A stretch of DNA of 64,000 nucleotides from Proteobacteria bacterium ST_bin11 (GCA_002083615.1 MSXO01000010.1:1-64000), one strand, 5' to 3'; positions 46,140 to 55,260 are shown, numbered from the stretch's first letter. Notes: generated by a model from the letters alone, not told the origin. Translations and numbers: made by a program.

Positions 46140-47621
46140 TTAAGCTAATTTAGGAAATAATTTGGCGAACAATGATGATCTCTCTATCAAAAAATGAACT
46201 GCCGGTAATCGTATGGCGATATACCTTGCAATAAAACTACCCAGTAATAAACCCGAAGCTCCCGCCAGGATTTCTAAAGATAATTTAATAGCATCATTGA
46301 CATTTTGGCCAACTAATCTTACAACTAACTCGATAAATGATCCGCTTGATATAGCGATGATAGCGATGCATAGCCATATAAACGCTATATCTTTAGTTGA
46401 TGCACGGAGTATTTTTTTAAGTTTGATAGTCATGATAATTGAACGACACCATTCAGTAATCACTACCGCAATTGCTATATCAATCACATTGCCAGTAGGT
46501 ACTAGCCATAGCATTAGTGCCACTAATAAAAACAACATACTCAACTGAATATGCAGCTTTATCCGCAATTTATTCATTGAATCCAACGTTACGCCTGCCA
46601 CATGGGAAATGTATAGCGGCCCAACAGACCAAGTTAGAATTTCGAGAATTGGAACCGCGTCCAACCATTTACTCCCCAATAAAACCTTCACAATATCAGA
46701 AGCAGCAAAATAAATACCGGCACTAACAGCAAAGGCATAGCTACCAACAAAAAGTGTACTAAGTTGAAGACTGATAATTTGCTTATCATGTTGATCACTA
46801 ACAGAACTCATTATTGGGAATAGCGCCTTAGTCAAAATATTTGCTGGCTGTTGTACCGGGAGATTTGCAAGCAATAGCGCCCGGTTATAATACCCGGCTG
46901 GCACAGTCCCTAAGAGTTTACCAACAATTAACGCATCCAAGTTTGAAGCCAAAAACTCAGTAAAGCCGATTATTGAGTATCGCCCCCCGTAGCTGAAAAA
47001 ATGTCTACGTTGTTCTCGTGAATGACGAAAGCTAAATGAGTGTCGAGTCACAGCATAGCTAAGCACAGCAGTCAGGGTCGATTGAGTCATAAACGCCGCA
47101 ACTAAAGCCCATACCTCCAATCCATTATAAGCGGCCGCAAGCCCAATAACCCCATACCCAAATACATAGGACACGACATCTATAATCGATATTGCTCGAA
47201 ATGCTGTATTTCTTCTCATTAAACCTACTGAAACAGCCGAAAGTCCGCCAATAATGAAATTTATAGACAATACTTGTATAACCAAACCCAATTCGGGCAT
47301 TTTGAAAAAAGCCTCCATTAAAGGCGCTGTAAATTGCAAAATTAAAAAAAATAAAATGGATATTCCTAACGAAACACTCAAAGCAGCTGCAATATCTCCC
47401 TGTTCAAGTTTAGGCTTTTGTATAATAGCAGGAGCAGTTCCCATTTGAGCAAAATAGCCGAAAAACCGAAGACTCACATTAGCAATCGCTACTAGACCAA
47501 AATCACTTGGCTCCAATAAGCGCGCCATGATTGCCATAAATATCAATTGAAAACCAATTACTGCAATAGTAGAAAATGCCCCCCAACCCACTCCAGAAAC
47601 TAAGCTTTTTATTTTTGACAT
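46140..47621 (-). CDS. Wzx-type polysaccharide flippase (MOP superfamily)
   Basis: A 493-residue integral membrane protein with about 13 helices. The N-terminus (WGAFSTIAVIGFQLIFMAIMARLLEPSDFGLVAIA) and the segment GRYSIIGFTEFLASNLDALIVGKLLGTVPAGYYNRALLLANLP are hallmarks of the polysaccharide-synthesis flippase family (WzxC-like). It is expected to move the undecaprenyl-linked repeat unit to the periplasmic face for polymerisation by the Wzy-type protein in the same block. It is followed by the CgeB-like gene after 18 bp. Start ATG at 47621. Confidence 0.92.
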   Translation of the reverse strand: MSKIKSLVSGVGWGAFSTIAVIGFQLIFMAIMARLLEPSDFGLVAIANVSLRFFGYFAQMGTAPAIIQKPKLEQGDIAAALSVSLGISILFFLILQFTAPLMEAFFKMPELGLVIQVLSINFIIGGLSAVSVGLMRRNTAFRAISIIDVVSYVFGYGVIGLAAAYNGLEVWALVAAFMTQSTLTAVLSYAVTRHSFSFRHSREQRRHFFSYGGRYSIIGFTEFLASNLDALIVGKLLGTVPAGYYNRALLLANLPVQQPANILTKALFPIMSSVSDQHDKQIISLQLSTLFVGSYAFAVSAGIYFAASDIVKVLLGSKWLDAVPILEILTWSVGPLYISHVAGVTLDSMNKLRIKLHIQLSMLFLLVALMLWLVPTGNVIDIAIAVVITEWCRSIIMTIKLKKILRASTKDIAFIWLCIAIIAISSGSFIELVVRLVGQNVNDAIKLSLEILAGASGLLLGSFIARYIAIRLPAVHFLIERSSLFAKLFPKLA

Positions 47622-47807
47622 ATTTAAAAGAAAAAACGTTAAAAAATGCGGACAATCCGCATTAAGAGTAACAAAACCTAGCTAGAATGCTATTCGATGC
47701 AACTTGTATCTATTTAAAATATCTTGGCAATAGAATAAGAATAGACACCAAAACCCGCCTAAGTTAACCACCAAAATCTCAAACATTGCAAGTTGGAATA
47801 CAGTAAT

Positions 47808-48833
47808 CTAATTATAGTTACAATTTTCAGAAAGCACATTCTTACGTATTGCTTTAATTAAATTATCTGTCCTAATAAACCTGCCACCCGCATTTAGATG
47901 TAAATGAGTATTAAAAAAATACTTTCTATCAAAAATTAAATCTTCCCGACTATCTATGAAACAACCAATTTTTGCCATTTCATTTTTAAAACTTACTTCA
48001 CTATTTTTCCAAGAGATAGAGCTTGACTTTAATCCTGGATATGGGGTGTTGGCAAAAAATACTCGCACTCCTTTATTTCTCATGCGATCTACAAAAACAA
48101 CTAGAATATTCGCTGTTCTATCACACACATGCAGTGGCTTACTAACATCATCATCTTTACCATTATACCTAGACCCGTTTGTGGCTAACATATCCCCATG
48201 ATTATTAATGTTGTATGCTGAGTATGCAAATTCTGTAGGGACTTTTCGTTCCTTGAATTTTGATAATACCAGCGATTGATTTAGTGCATTTAATCTATCT
48301 TCAATAAGAGATGGATAAAAATTTTTTAGCGCCGCAGCAACAATCATCTGTCCGAGTAGCGTGGGCGACACTAGTGAAACCAACTCAAGCCTTTCTTTAT
48401 AACCCATTACTTTCCAAGCCTCATGATCCCAGCCAATAATTTCGCTCACTTGCGCAGGATCCAATTTTGAATTGCAATCGTAATATGTTGGCTCTAAAGG
48501 CAGAATTAAAGAATCACCAGACTCGACTACCAGACTAACTTCATGAAGAATTTTCTCAAGTCGAACACCGGCAGTTAAACCAAAATTAACCACTGGAATT
48601 CCCAAGGATTTAGTAGCATATTCCGCATCAATTCCAAATAATGTACTGGACCCGCCCGCTACTAAAATTTTGTTTTTCCCGGAGTGCGCTTTTACTAGTT
48701 CTTTCTTAATAAAAATCATCTCCGCAACCCAGTAACTTGCTTTTACTGGGGCATCTATGAACACAAATATGACGCAATAAAATATCATGCAAGTCAAAAT
48801 ACACGACGCAAAAAATACTTGGATAAACCTCAT
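47808..48833 (-). CDS. Membrane-anchored SGNH-like acyltransferase partner
   Basis: A 341-residue protein with one N-terminal membrane helix (about 5-27) and a periplasmic domain. The GGSSTLFGID block at 60-69 fits the catalytic-serine block of SGNH/GDSL enzymes and THLHLNAGGR at 309-318 fits the terminal histidine block. Middle sequence is not recognisable. Its ATG lies 2 bp after the MBOAT stop, so the two are made together; MBOAT-SGNH pairs acylate polysaccharides in other systems (AlgI with AlgJ/X). The role here, O-acylation of the locus polymer, is an inference. Confidence 0.75.
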   Translation of the reverse strand: MRFIQVFFASCILTCMIFYCVIFVFIDAPVKASYWVAEMIFIKKELVKAHSGKNKILVAGGSSTLFGIDAEYATKSLGIPVVNFGLTAGVRLEKILHEVSLVVESGDSLILPLEPTYYDCNSKLDPAQVSEIIGWDHEAWKVMGYKERLELVSLVSPTLLGQMIVAAALKNFYPSLIEDRLNALNQSLVLSKFKERKVPTEFAYSAYNINNHGDMLATNGSRYNGKDDDVSKPLHVCDRTANILVVFVDRMRNKGVRVFFANTPYPGLKSSSISWKNSEVSFKNEMAKIGCFIDSREDLIFDRKYFFNTHLHLNAGGRFIRTDNLIKAIRKNVLSENCNYN

Positions 48834-48835
48834 AG

Positions 48836-50431
48836 TCAGAACTGAAAATAAAGGAATTCAGACTTACTAGCTGAAGCCATATAACTCAATGCCATATAAA
48901 AAAGCACTCCATATAACGCTCCTTGAAATTTTGTAGGTTTCCACTCAAAACCGAATAACCGGCTTCGCGAAGCCCCGCTAAACTCGTTATTAACTACAGC
49001 TGAGTCCTCCACATACTCCAGCGTTGGTCGAAAACGTTGCATAGTTTGATAGGTATTTGGCGCTAAAAAAACCAAGCAAAGCCCTAATAGAATTTGAAGC
49101 ATCGCTATATGCACAACCGGCCCCAAAATCGGCGAAAATCCACCAAGGCTAACATCGCAATGCAACAGTTGCGAAATGGCAGGGAGATACTTAGCAAAAA
49201 CTTGGTGCACAGAAACACCATTCAAACCGGCCATTCCACTGAGGAGGTCAAGTGCAGCAATCAGGCTCTCAGCACGAAAAAAAACCCAACCGATTACTAC
49301 TGCTAAAAAGGTTAATATTCCGCTGATTAAATTAGAGAATTTACCTGTGAAACTTATACCCATAACTTGGGCTATATTACGCCAACCATGGTTTATCATA
49401 AGATATAAACCATGCATACCTCCCCAAACAATAAACGTCCATCCTGCGCCATGCCATAGGCCACCGAGCACCATCGTAATCATCAGATTAAAGTATCTGC
49501 GAACTTTAGTATTGCGACCCCCCCCCAAGGGGATATACAAATAATCGCGAAGAAATCGCGATAAAGTCATATGCCATCGCCGCCAAAACTCTATTATGCT
49601 AGTGGCCTTATATGGGGAATTGAAATTCATCGGAAGCCGCACATTGAACATTAGCGAAAGTCCAACAGCCATATCAGAATATGCTGAAAAGTCGAAATAT
49701 AACTGAAGTGTGTAGGACAACGCCCCTACCCAAGACTCAACAAACATAGGCTGGCGACCAGCCTGCACAGCATCAAAAATAGGTGAAGAGAATTCTGCCA
49801 TGGAATCAGCAATAGCCACCTTTTTGAATAAGCCGAGCGCGAATATTGCCAGCCCCACTGAAACATTTTCCCAGTTAACTTGGCATGTAGTTCGTCTAGC
49901 AAACTGCGGCATCATCTCTTTATGATGCAATACAGGCCCGGCAATAAGATGAGGAAAGTAGGTTACAAACAATAGGTAGTGGATGAAATTATATTCCTTT
50001 ACTTTACCCTGATAAGTATCTACTAAAAAAGCAATTTGAGTAAACGTAAAGAAGGAAATACCAAGAGGTAAAAACACTTCTCTGACTGGGACCTCAGCTC
50101 CAATTAGGTGATTTAGGTTTTCAATAAGGAAGTTAGAATATTTAAAATGTCCAAGTAGAAGAAGATTAATTACGATAGCTCCTATTAGCAACCATTTTGA
50201 CCGATTAACAATCTGAAGACCATTCCCTATTAAATAGCCTGCACAATAATTAAAGGCGATAGACATTAAAAGCAGCCCGACAAAACGGACGTCCCACCAA
50301 CCATAGAAAAACAACGAGGCGGCGGCAAGCCACAAAGAGGCTAGTTCATGACTGTATTTTCCAATACGGAAAAATCCAAAAAAAACAATTGGAAAAAATG
50401 CGAAAATAAAAACATAGGAGTTGAATAGCAT
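48836..50431 (-). CDS. MBOAT-family O-acyltransferase (AlgI-like)
   Basis: A 531-residue polytopic membrane protein with about 11-12 helices. Signature blocks are FFYGWWDVRFVGLLL, FLPLGISFFTFTQIAFLVDTYQG, DFSAYSDMAVGLSLMFN, FWRRWHMTLSRFLRDYLYIPLGG and GGLWHGAGWTFIVWGGMHG, whose histidines include the catalytic residue. It transfers acyl groups across the inner membrane toward an extracytoplasmic acceptor sugar, in partnership with the SGNH-like protein just downstream. It follows the VanZ-like gene by 43 bp. Confidence 0.93.
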   Translation of the reverse strand: MLFNSYVFIFAFFPIVFFGFFRIGKYSHELASLWLAAASLFFYGWWDVRFVGLLLMSIAFNYCAGYLIGNGLQIVNRSKWLLIGAIVINLLLLGHFKYSNFLIENLNHLIGAEVPVREVFLPLGISFFTFTQIAFLVDTYQGKVKEYNFIHYLLFVTYFPHLIAGPVLHHKEMMPQFARRTTCQVNWENVSVGLAIFALGLFKKVAIADSMAEFSSPIFDAVQAGRQPMFVESWVGALSYTLQLYFDFSAYSDMAVGLSLMFNVRLPMNFNSPYKATSIIEFWRRWHMTLSRFLRDYLYIPLGGGRNTKVRRYFNLMITMVLGGLWHGAGWTFIVWGGMHGLYLMINHGWRNIAQVMGISFTGKFSNLISGILTFLAVVIGWVFFRAESLIAALDLLSGMAGLNGVSVHQVFAKYLPAISQLLHCDVSLGGFSPILGPVVHIAMLQILLGLCLVFLAPNTYQTMQRFRPTLEYVEDSAVVNNEFSGASRSRLFGFEWKPTKFQGALYGVLFYMALSYMASASKSEFLYFQF

Positions 50432-50474
50432 GGCTACGTACTAAACTAGATTGATAATATAATTCATTAAAATG

Positions 50475-50918
50475 TCATTCCGATGTAACTCGACTGTTGG
50501 AATGCATTAGTGATAAAACTCGATTGAAGATAACCACAGCAAACACAGCTCCGCAAATATCAGCCAATAGATCGAAAGGACTACCTGCTCGAAGCGGAAC
50601 AGTCATCTGATAGACCTCTTCAACAATTCCCACTAGCGTTGAGAGCAACAAAGGTAGGGAGAATAAAGGGATTGGCCGTACGCCTAAGAAGCTGAGCCTA
50701 GCTATACAGAGCAAGGATGCCAATACGCTGAACGCCAAAAAATGCGCAACTTTATCCAGACCAGATATTTCGTTGATAATTTTTGCGGGGGGCTGTGACG
50801 ATTCCGCGAACAAAACCCCTACCCAGGCAACGCTCAAAAGAATAAACAGTATTGCCAGATAGCGGTTGCCTTGAAATTTAGCCATTACCTTATTGGTTTG
50901 CGTTTTAAGGCTGTGCAT
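50475..50918 (-). CDS. VanZ-like membrane protein
   Basis: A 147-residue integral membrane protein of the VanZ family with about four helices. The family motif is visible in ISGLDKVAHFLAFSVLASLL near residues 49-68, then PLLLSTLVGIVEEVYQMTVPLRAGSPFDLLADICGAV, where E..Q......R.....D..AD..G is the conserved pattern. Relatives accompany polysaccharide loci in many bacteria, but their function is unknown. Start is uncertain: ATG at 50918 overlaps a decayed gene and has no ribosome-binding site; ATG at 50885 has AAGG only 2 nt away. Confidence 0.8.
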   Translation of the reverse strand: MHSLKTQTNKVMAKFQGNRYLAILFILLSVAWVGVLFAESSQPPAKIINEISGLDKVAHFLAFSVLASLLCIARLSFLGVRPIPLFSLPLLLSTLVGIVEEVYQMTVPLRAGSPFDLLADICGAVFAVVIFNRVLSLMHSNSRVTSE

Positions 50919-51363
50919 TAACGGAATCGACCGAATGCGAAAACCTTTGTTTAAATATGGTGGGAAGAGCTACATGGCACCACCGTTCGTATATTCCGTT
51001 TGATGCTTGGCGTCTGTTTGGCTGCGCAAATCGCCTAACTAGTGACCCGGCTCCGCGAGCAAAATACCTGTTTTCTACCGTGCTTAATTTGTACAGAAAA
51101 GATCCGTTTTCCTGCGATTTTTCTGGTGGCCGCATGCCGGCGGGCAGTAATCTCGGTCCGATAACATCATGTAATCCGCCGAAACGAAACACTGGTTGAT
51201 CGAGAGTACTTACTTCCGCATCATTTAGGGTCTGGATTGCGAGATATTTTACGGCGATGAAATTAATGGCTTCTTGCCAAGCTGCATGCAGTCGAGTCTG
51301 ATGCCGCCAACATTCTTGTAGTGCTGGCCGACGTTTAAATTCTATACCTTGCAGTTTATTCAT
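50905..51363 (-). pseudogene. Decayed HEPN (HepT-like) toxin gene
   Basis: The frame starting at 51363 (MNKLQG...) gives a recognisable HEPN/HepT segment, LDQPVFRFGGLHDVIGPRLLPAGMR followed by SFLYKLSTVEN, comparable with the family pattern FVxRFGRLQDxxGxKLxPALLR...LDxLNxxE. After that the frame runs into sequence without the expected RxxxxH ribonuclease motif, and a neighbouring frame holds fragments suggesting a frameshift near 51050. The ATG overlaps the stop of the nucleotidyltransferase remnant by 4 bp, the standard MNT-HEPN arrangement. Confidence 0.55.
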
Positions 51364-51665
51364 AAGGCAATCGCAGTCTGTTCCGCGATTCGCTGAATAG
51401 GCTGTTGTTCTTGCCCCACTTCCGGCGCAAATACTAAATCGGTACGCTGTTCGCCAAGTGTCTGTTTAGCTTTAACGAGAAATCGTAATTTGGCATCCAA
51501 GGTTTGATCAAGGGTTTGATTAAATCCTTGTACACACAAATCCCTGTAGCCGTCAGGTCTAGTATCGTCTGTTCGAGAGACATACCATTGCAAGCTTGCT
51601 GGCGTTACAAACACGTCAGCTCCGATGGTCTTTAGGATGTCCGCGTGTTGTTGCGTCAATCGCAT
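51360..51665 (-). pseudogene. Decayed MNT nucleotidyltransferase antitoxin gene (MntA-like)
   Basis: A 101-residue frame that begins MRLTQQHADILK and ends QRTDLVFAPEVG...PIQRIAEQTAIAL, both typical of MntA-type minimal nucleotidyltransferases. The catalytic G-S-R...GG-D-I-D motif is broken: it reads V-S-R-T-D-D-T-R-P-D-G-Y-R-D-L, losing the glycine and the first aspartate. Without these the AMP-transfer reaction is not possible. With the decayed HEPN gene downstream, this looks like a dead MntA/HepT pair. Confidence 0.6.
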
Positions 51666-52007
51666 GGTTTATGTCCGTGTATTGCAGCGCCACTTGTTTG
51701 CCGTGGATGTCTATGATTCATTTTTTGGCCTCTAGACCCCCGTTATCGATTTCTGTTGGGCGGGTCTAAAGCTTGTTGAGATACCCGCTTATAAGTTAAA
51801 GCAAGCTCTTCGCCCTTGATACTGAATAACACTAAGTTAACAACTTGTAGGTACGAATTTATTCGCACTATGGGCGGCAAAGGTCGAAAGAATTCGACAT
51901 TTCAGCCTATTTAACTCTCGACTTACCGGCCTTGCCTTCATACCCAAAGGGCATAAAAGAGCGAATTTGGGTTAGGGAATCAAAACGAGTAAGTCACCTT
52001 ATGGCGC

Positions 52008-52087
52008 ACTTTACAAATTGGTTCCAACCAGACTCTCAGAGTACAGGACTTTACAAATTGGTTCCAACCAGACTCTCAGAGTACAGG
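52008..52087. repeat. Perfect 2 x 40-bp tandem repeat
   Basis: The 40-base unit beginning ACTTTACAAATTGG and ending AGAGTACAGG occurs twice head to tail with no mismatch and no spacer. Its left neighbour ends in GGCGC. Identical copies suggest a recent duplication or an expandable site. Confidence 0.95.
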
Positions 52088-52177
52088 TGATTGGACAGGC
52101 TACCCCGACCGGAATCAATAAAATACTGTTCCGTGCTGAGCCTGTCTAAGGACTTAGCCAGAGCTTCCATCTTAATT

Positions 52178-52213
52178 CCCCTCAGCCTAACCCTCTCCCG
52201 CAAGGAGATGGAG
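52178..52213. repeat. REP-like element near wcaJ
   Basis: CCCCTCAGCCTAACCCTCTCCCGCAAGGAGATGGAG matches the CCCTCACCC...CCTCTCCC family; the right arm is degenerate. It lies 23 bp from the wcaJ-like stop. Confidence 0.65.
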
Positions 52214-52235
52214 CTAAAAAGAGAAGAGCTTTTAG

Positions 52236-53657
52236 TCAATAAGCCTGCTGCCCTACAAATCCTTTGAAAATAGTCAATATCACAATCTTTAGATCCAAAA
52301 TGACCGACCACTGACGGATGTATTCCAGGTCGTGGTGTATCCGTCTCTCCATTTTGTCGATGGTTTCAGTTTCGCCGCGACAGCCGCTGATTTGCGCCAA
52401 GCCGGTTATGCCGGGTTTCATTTTATGCCGCAGCATGTAACCCTGGATTTGTTTGCGGTAGTACTCGTTGTGAGCCACCGCATGGGGCCGTGGGCCGACT
52501 ACGGACATGGTACCGCTCAATACATTTAAAAACTGTGGCAATTCGTCTAATGAGGTGCGACGAAGAAAACCGCCCAAGGGCGTGACGCGGCTGTCGTTGG
52601 CTGTGGCTTGTTTGACGTTGTCCCCATTTTCGCACACCGACATCGACCGAAACTTCCATACTTCAATTTGTTCACCCTTCACACCATAGCGCATTTGCTT
52701 AAAGATGACAGGGCCTGGCGATGTAATCTTTATGGCAAGGGCGATGAACAACATTGGTATAGCAATAAGCGGCAGAATGAGCGCGCACAATAATAGGTCT
52801 TCGAGGCGTTTGACTGCGCCGTCCAGTGAGGAATTTAAGGGCGTATCAAATACACTGACCACCGGAATCCCTTTTACGCTGCTTAGCTTGGACTGCATCA
52901 AGTTAAAGGTAAAAAAGTCCGGAACAATGTTTACCGATACGGTGCTATCCGCCAACTCTCGGATCAATTGATTAATGCGCTTTTCCGCACGCAAGGGCAG
53001 GGTGATGTAGATATGATCTATCTCTCCTCGCTGTGCTCTGTCCAGTAAATCTTTAAAGTCGCCGACTATGACATCGACCATGTCTTCATCAAGCCTACGC
53101 TGTTTGTTCTCGATACGATCATCGAAGAATCCGAGAAAGCTGTAGCCCAGCCATGGCATTTCAGTAAGCGCAACATTTAGGCGCTTGCCCAGCGAGTTGC
53201 CACCTAAAATGGCGTAATTGCGGGTATTTAGGCCATTCATCCGCAAGTAAGACAAGGTCGAGCGGCGTAGCGAGTGCAACATGATGATGCTAAGCGGCGC
53301 TAGCGGAAGCCAGAGCTCTAATACTTGCCGCGAGTATTCAAACCCTAAGTCGAATACGAAAAAACTACTGCCAATCAGCGCAAAAGCAAATACCCAAGAA
53401 AACAAGATGCGAACTGCGTCATCGAATAGGGGATCGCCGCGCCAACCGTGATAGATTTCTTGATGCTCGGCAAAAATACCGAACAACACGGTGCAGACAA
53501 TGAATAGCCCCAGGTATTCGCGACCAAACGTCTCACCATAAATATCTATCGAGATATATAGCGTGATGAAAATCAACGCGGTGTCCATGGCCCGTTTAAT
53601 GCTCTGCAATTCGGGTTGTAGCGGCCTGATAAATCCTTTTGGGCGAAACTGGTTCAT
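52236..53657 (-). CDS. wcaJ: Undecaprenyl-phosphate sugar-1-phosphate transferase (WcaJ-like)
   Basis: A 473-residue initiating transferase that loads the first hexose phosphate, probably glucose-1-P, onto undecaprenyl phosphate. Four N-terminal helices (about 25-130) are followed by a CoA-binding-like domain (NYAILGGNSLGKRLNVALTEM) and a membrane-associated sugar-transferase domain from about 280: KRLEDLLLCALILPLIAIPML, SPGPVIFKQMRYG, VWKFRSM, RRTSLDELPQFLNVLSGTMSVVGPRPHA and MKPGITGLAQISGCRGET. Length and layout fit WcaJ/ExoY long forms. It is separated from the rest of the locus by the decayed toxin-antitoxin pair. The glucose preference is a family expectation. Confidence 0.9.
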   Translation of the reverse strand: MNQFRPKGFIRPLQPELQSIKRAMDTALIFITLYISIDIYGETFGREYLGLFIVCTVLFGIFAEHQEIYHGWRGDPLFDDAVRILFSWVFAFALIGSSFFVFDLGFEYSRQVLELWLPLAPLSIIMLHSLRRSTLSYLRMNGLNTRNYAILGGNSLGKRLNVALTEMPWLGYSFLGFFDDRIENKQRRLDEDMVDVIVGDFKDLLDRAQRGEIDHIYITLPLRAEKRINQLIRELADSTVSVNIVPDFFTFNLMQSKLSSVKGIPVVSVFDTPLNSSLDGAVKRLEDLLLCALILPLIAIPMLFIALAIKITSPGPVIFKQMRYGVKGEQIEVWKFRSMSVCENGDNVKQATANDSRVTPLGGFLRRTSLDELPQFLNVLSGTMSVVGPRPHAVAHNEYYRKQIQGYMLRHKMKPGITGLAQISGCRGETETIDKMERRIHHDLEYIRQWSVILDLKIVILTIFKGFVGQQAY

Positions 53658-53957
53658 ATCAAATATACTGGTTAGCTTAATGAGTACATCATTTGCTGCC
53701 TGATTATAGGACTTTAAGCCAAAATTATTTCAGCTTAATGAAAGTTTAATAAAAGCCCGCATTGACAACTAACCCCCTTTGCACTGGTGGTGCTTGTTGC
53801 CCGCGTTGCCTATTCGCAATACCTCAAGCCTGAGAATTAATATCCAAAAACAGACCAAAACAATAACAGCACTCCCAAAACACTTTACCAGGTCTTGCCA
53901 AGCTGACCAATAAAAACGCCACCCTTAACCAAGTAAACAGACTATTTCATAATCCTC
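53658..53957. other. Divergent promoter region, wcaJ and pyrF
   Basis: These 300 bases lie between two divergent genes and must carry both promoters. No repeats, hairpins or further frames stand out. Confidence 0.4.
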
Positions 53958-54683
53958 ATGTCAGATTCTTTTATATCAACTAAAGCCATCCCTGTCCGCG
54001 AACGCCTGATTATGGCTTTGGATGTATCCAGCATTGCCGAGGCGCAAGCATTAGTCGAAGAGTTGAATGATTCGGTGATTTTTTACAAAGTGGGTATGGA
54101 GCTGTTCATGTCCGGCGATTACTTCGGCTTTATCGAGTGGCTGAAAGCTCGTGATAAAAAAGTGTTTGTCGATCTTAAGTTTTTTGACATTCCCGCTACG
54201 GTGGGCCGAGCGATTAAAGCGTTGAGTAGTAAAGGCGTGGATTTAGCCACTATCCATGGCAACGATTCGATTATGGAAGCGGCGGCTGCAGAAAAAGGCG
54301 ACTTAAAAGTCTTGGCGGTCACCGCATTAACCAGCCTGGATCGCGGCGATTTAGACGACTTGGGCTTTAAGTGCGACGTGCGCGAATTGGTGCTATCGCG
54401 CGCAAAACGTGCGTTGCAGATTGGCTGCGACGGCATTGTTTCGTCGGGCCTGGAAGTCGCGATGATTCGGGAGACGTTGGGAGAGAAGTTATTGGTGATC
54501 ACCCCCGGCATCCGACCGGTTGATAACCGTGAAGACGACGATCAAAAACGCGCGGTCAGCGTCGAGCAAGCCATTCAAAACGGCGCTGATTACCTAGTGG
54601 TAGGCAGACCTATCCGCGATGCGGCTGACCGTAAAGCGATGGCGGAAAAAATCCAGGGACAGATTGCTGCGCAGTTTGGTTGA
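53958..54683 (+). CDS. pyrF: Orotidine 5'-phosphate decarboxylase
   Basis: A 241-residue TIM-barrel enzyme making UMP in the last step of pyrimidine synthesis. The N-terminal LIMALDVSSIAEAQALVEEL, the catalytic D-x-K-x-x-D motif in VFVDLKFFDIPATV near residues 70-83, and the terminal VTPGIRPVDNREDDDQKRAVSVEQAIQNGADYLVVGRPI phosphate-binding block are all present. Length is typical of the class 1 bacterial enzyme. Monocistronic, with REP-like repeats downstream. Confidence 0.97.
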   Translation: MSDSFISTKAIPVRERLIMALDVSSIAEAQALVEELNDSVIFYKVGMELFMSGDYFGFIEWLKARDKKVFVDLKFFDIPATVGRAIKALSSKGVDLATIHGNDSIMEAAAAEKGDLKVLAVTALTSLDRGDLDDLGFKCDVRELVLSRAKRALQIGCDGIVSSGLEVAMIRETLGEKLLVITPGIRPVDNREDDDQKRAVSVEQAIQNGADYLVVGRPIRDAADRKAMAEKIQGQIAAQFG

Positions 54684-54750
54684 GTGTTTGCGTTAATCCG
54701 GGTTTAGTTAGCTTGAGGGGTAAAAAATTTAATTTTGCCGGGACTTTTAA

Positions 54751-54789
54751 CTCCCCTCACCCCCGCCCTCTCCCGGAGGGAGAGGGAGT
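54751..54789. repeat. REP-like palindrome, forward copy
   Basis: CTCCCCTCACCCCCGCCCTCTCCCGGAGGGAGAGGGAG; the CCCTCTCCC/GGGAGAGGG stem is perfect. First of four REP-like elements around the DUF559 gene. Confidence 0.85.
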
Positions 54790-54852
54790 TACCTTGCCGA
54801 TCTATGTTGGGGCGACCCTAATTTCGTCTAGTGAACAAAAATACCGGCATTC

Positions 54853-54890
54853 CCCCTCTCCCTGCGGGAGAGGGGGGTGAGGGAATCCAA
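54853..54890. repeat. REP-like palindrome, reverse copy
   Basis: CCCCTCTCCCTGCGGGAGAGGGGGGTGAGGGAATCC is the same element in inverse orientation (GGGTGAGGG on the right). It ends 16 bp before the DUF559 start codon. Confidence 0.85.
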
Positions 54891-54905
54891 AAAAAGGCTC
54901 TTGCA

Positions 54906-55253
54906 ATGAAAGAATTGGCCCGTTCACTCCGCAAAAATCAAACCGACGCCGAGCGAGTGATTTGGCAACAGCTCAGGAATCGGCAATTGCTGGGATGTAA
55001 ATTTCGCAGACAGCAGGTTATCGGCCCATTTATCGTTGATTTTGTCTGCTTGGAACCCCAGTTGGTGATTGAAATTGACGGCGGGCAGCATGCCGATCAA
55101 CGGGAATACGATCAAAACAGAAGTCAGTATTTACAACAGGTGGGATATACAGTCCTAAGATTTTGGAATAACGAGGTTTTACAATACACCCCTGCCGTGA
55201 TGGAAGCCATTCATCTGACTATTCTTGAGTTAAAAGATACAGTAAAAACTTAG
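54906..55253 (+). CDS. DUF559 endonuclease-like protein
   Basis: A 115-residue protein with the Vsr/PD-(D/E)xK-like fold of DUF559. Signatures are LARSLRKNQTDAERVIWQQLRNRQLLG, CKFRRQQVIGPFIVDFVCLE with the first acidic residue, VIEIDGGQHADQREYD with the E-x-D metal pair, and VLRFWNNEVLQ near the C-terminus. The ATG at 54906 begins the family-typical M-x-x-LARSLR; an upstream in-frame start at 54831 would only translate REP repeat sequence. It is flanked on each side by two REP-like palindromes. Target and function are unknown; a nicking or mobility-related endonuclease is plausible. Confidence 0.88.
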   Translation: MKELARSLRKNQTDAERVIWQQLRNRQLLGCKFRRQQVIGPFIVDFVCLEPQLVIEIDGGQHADQREYDQNRSQYLQQVGYTVLRFWNNEVLQYTPAVMEAIHLTILELKDTVKT

Positions 55254-55260
55254 GAAAATA

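Larger units (their letters stand above)
51666..52235. other. Intergenic region with 40-bp tandem duplication and REP relic
   Basis: No gene is supported in these 570 bases. They contain a perfect 2 x 40 bp tandem repeat (52008-52047 and 52048-52087, starting ACTTTACAAATTGG), an imperfect inverted pair TCTAGACCC/GGGTCTAA near 51733-51769, and a REP-like element at 52178-52213. Confidence 0.6.

Noticed and set aside
54680..54880. 66-residue frame after pyrF
   Set aside because: Mostly translated REP-like repeats (PHPRPLPEGEG-type peptide), a known artefact of these palindromes.
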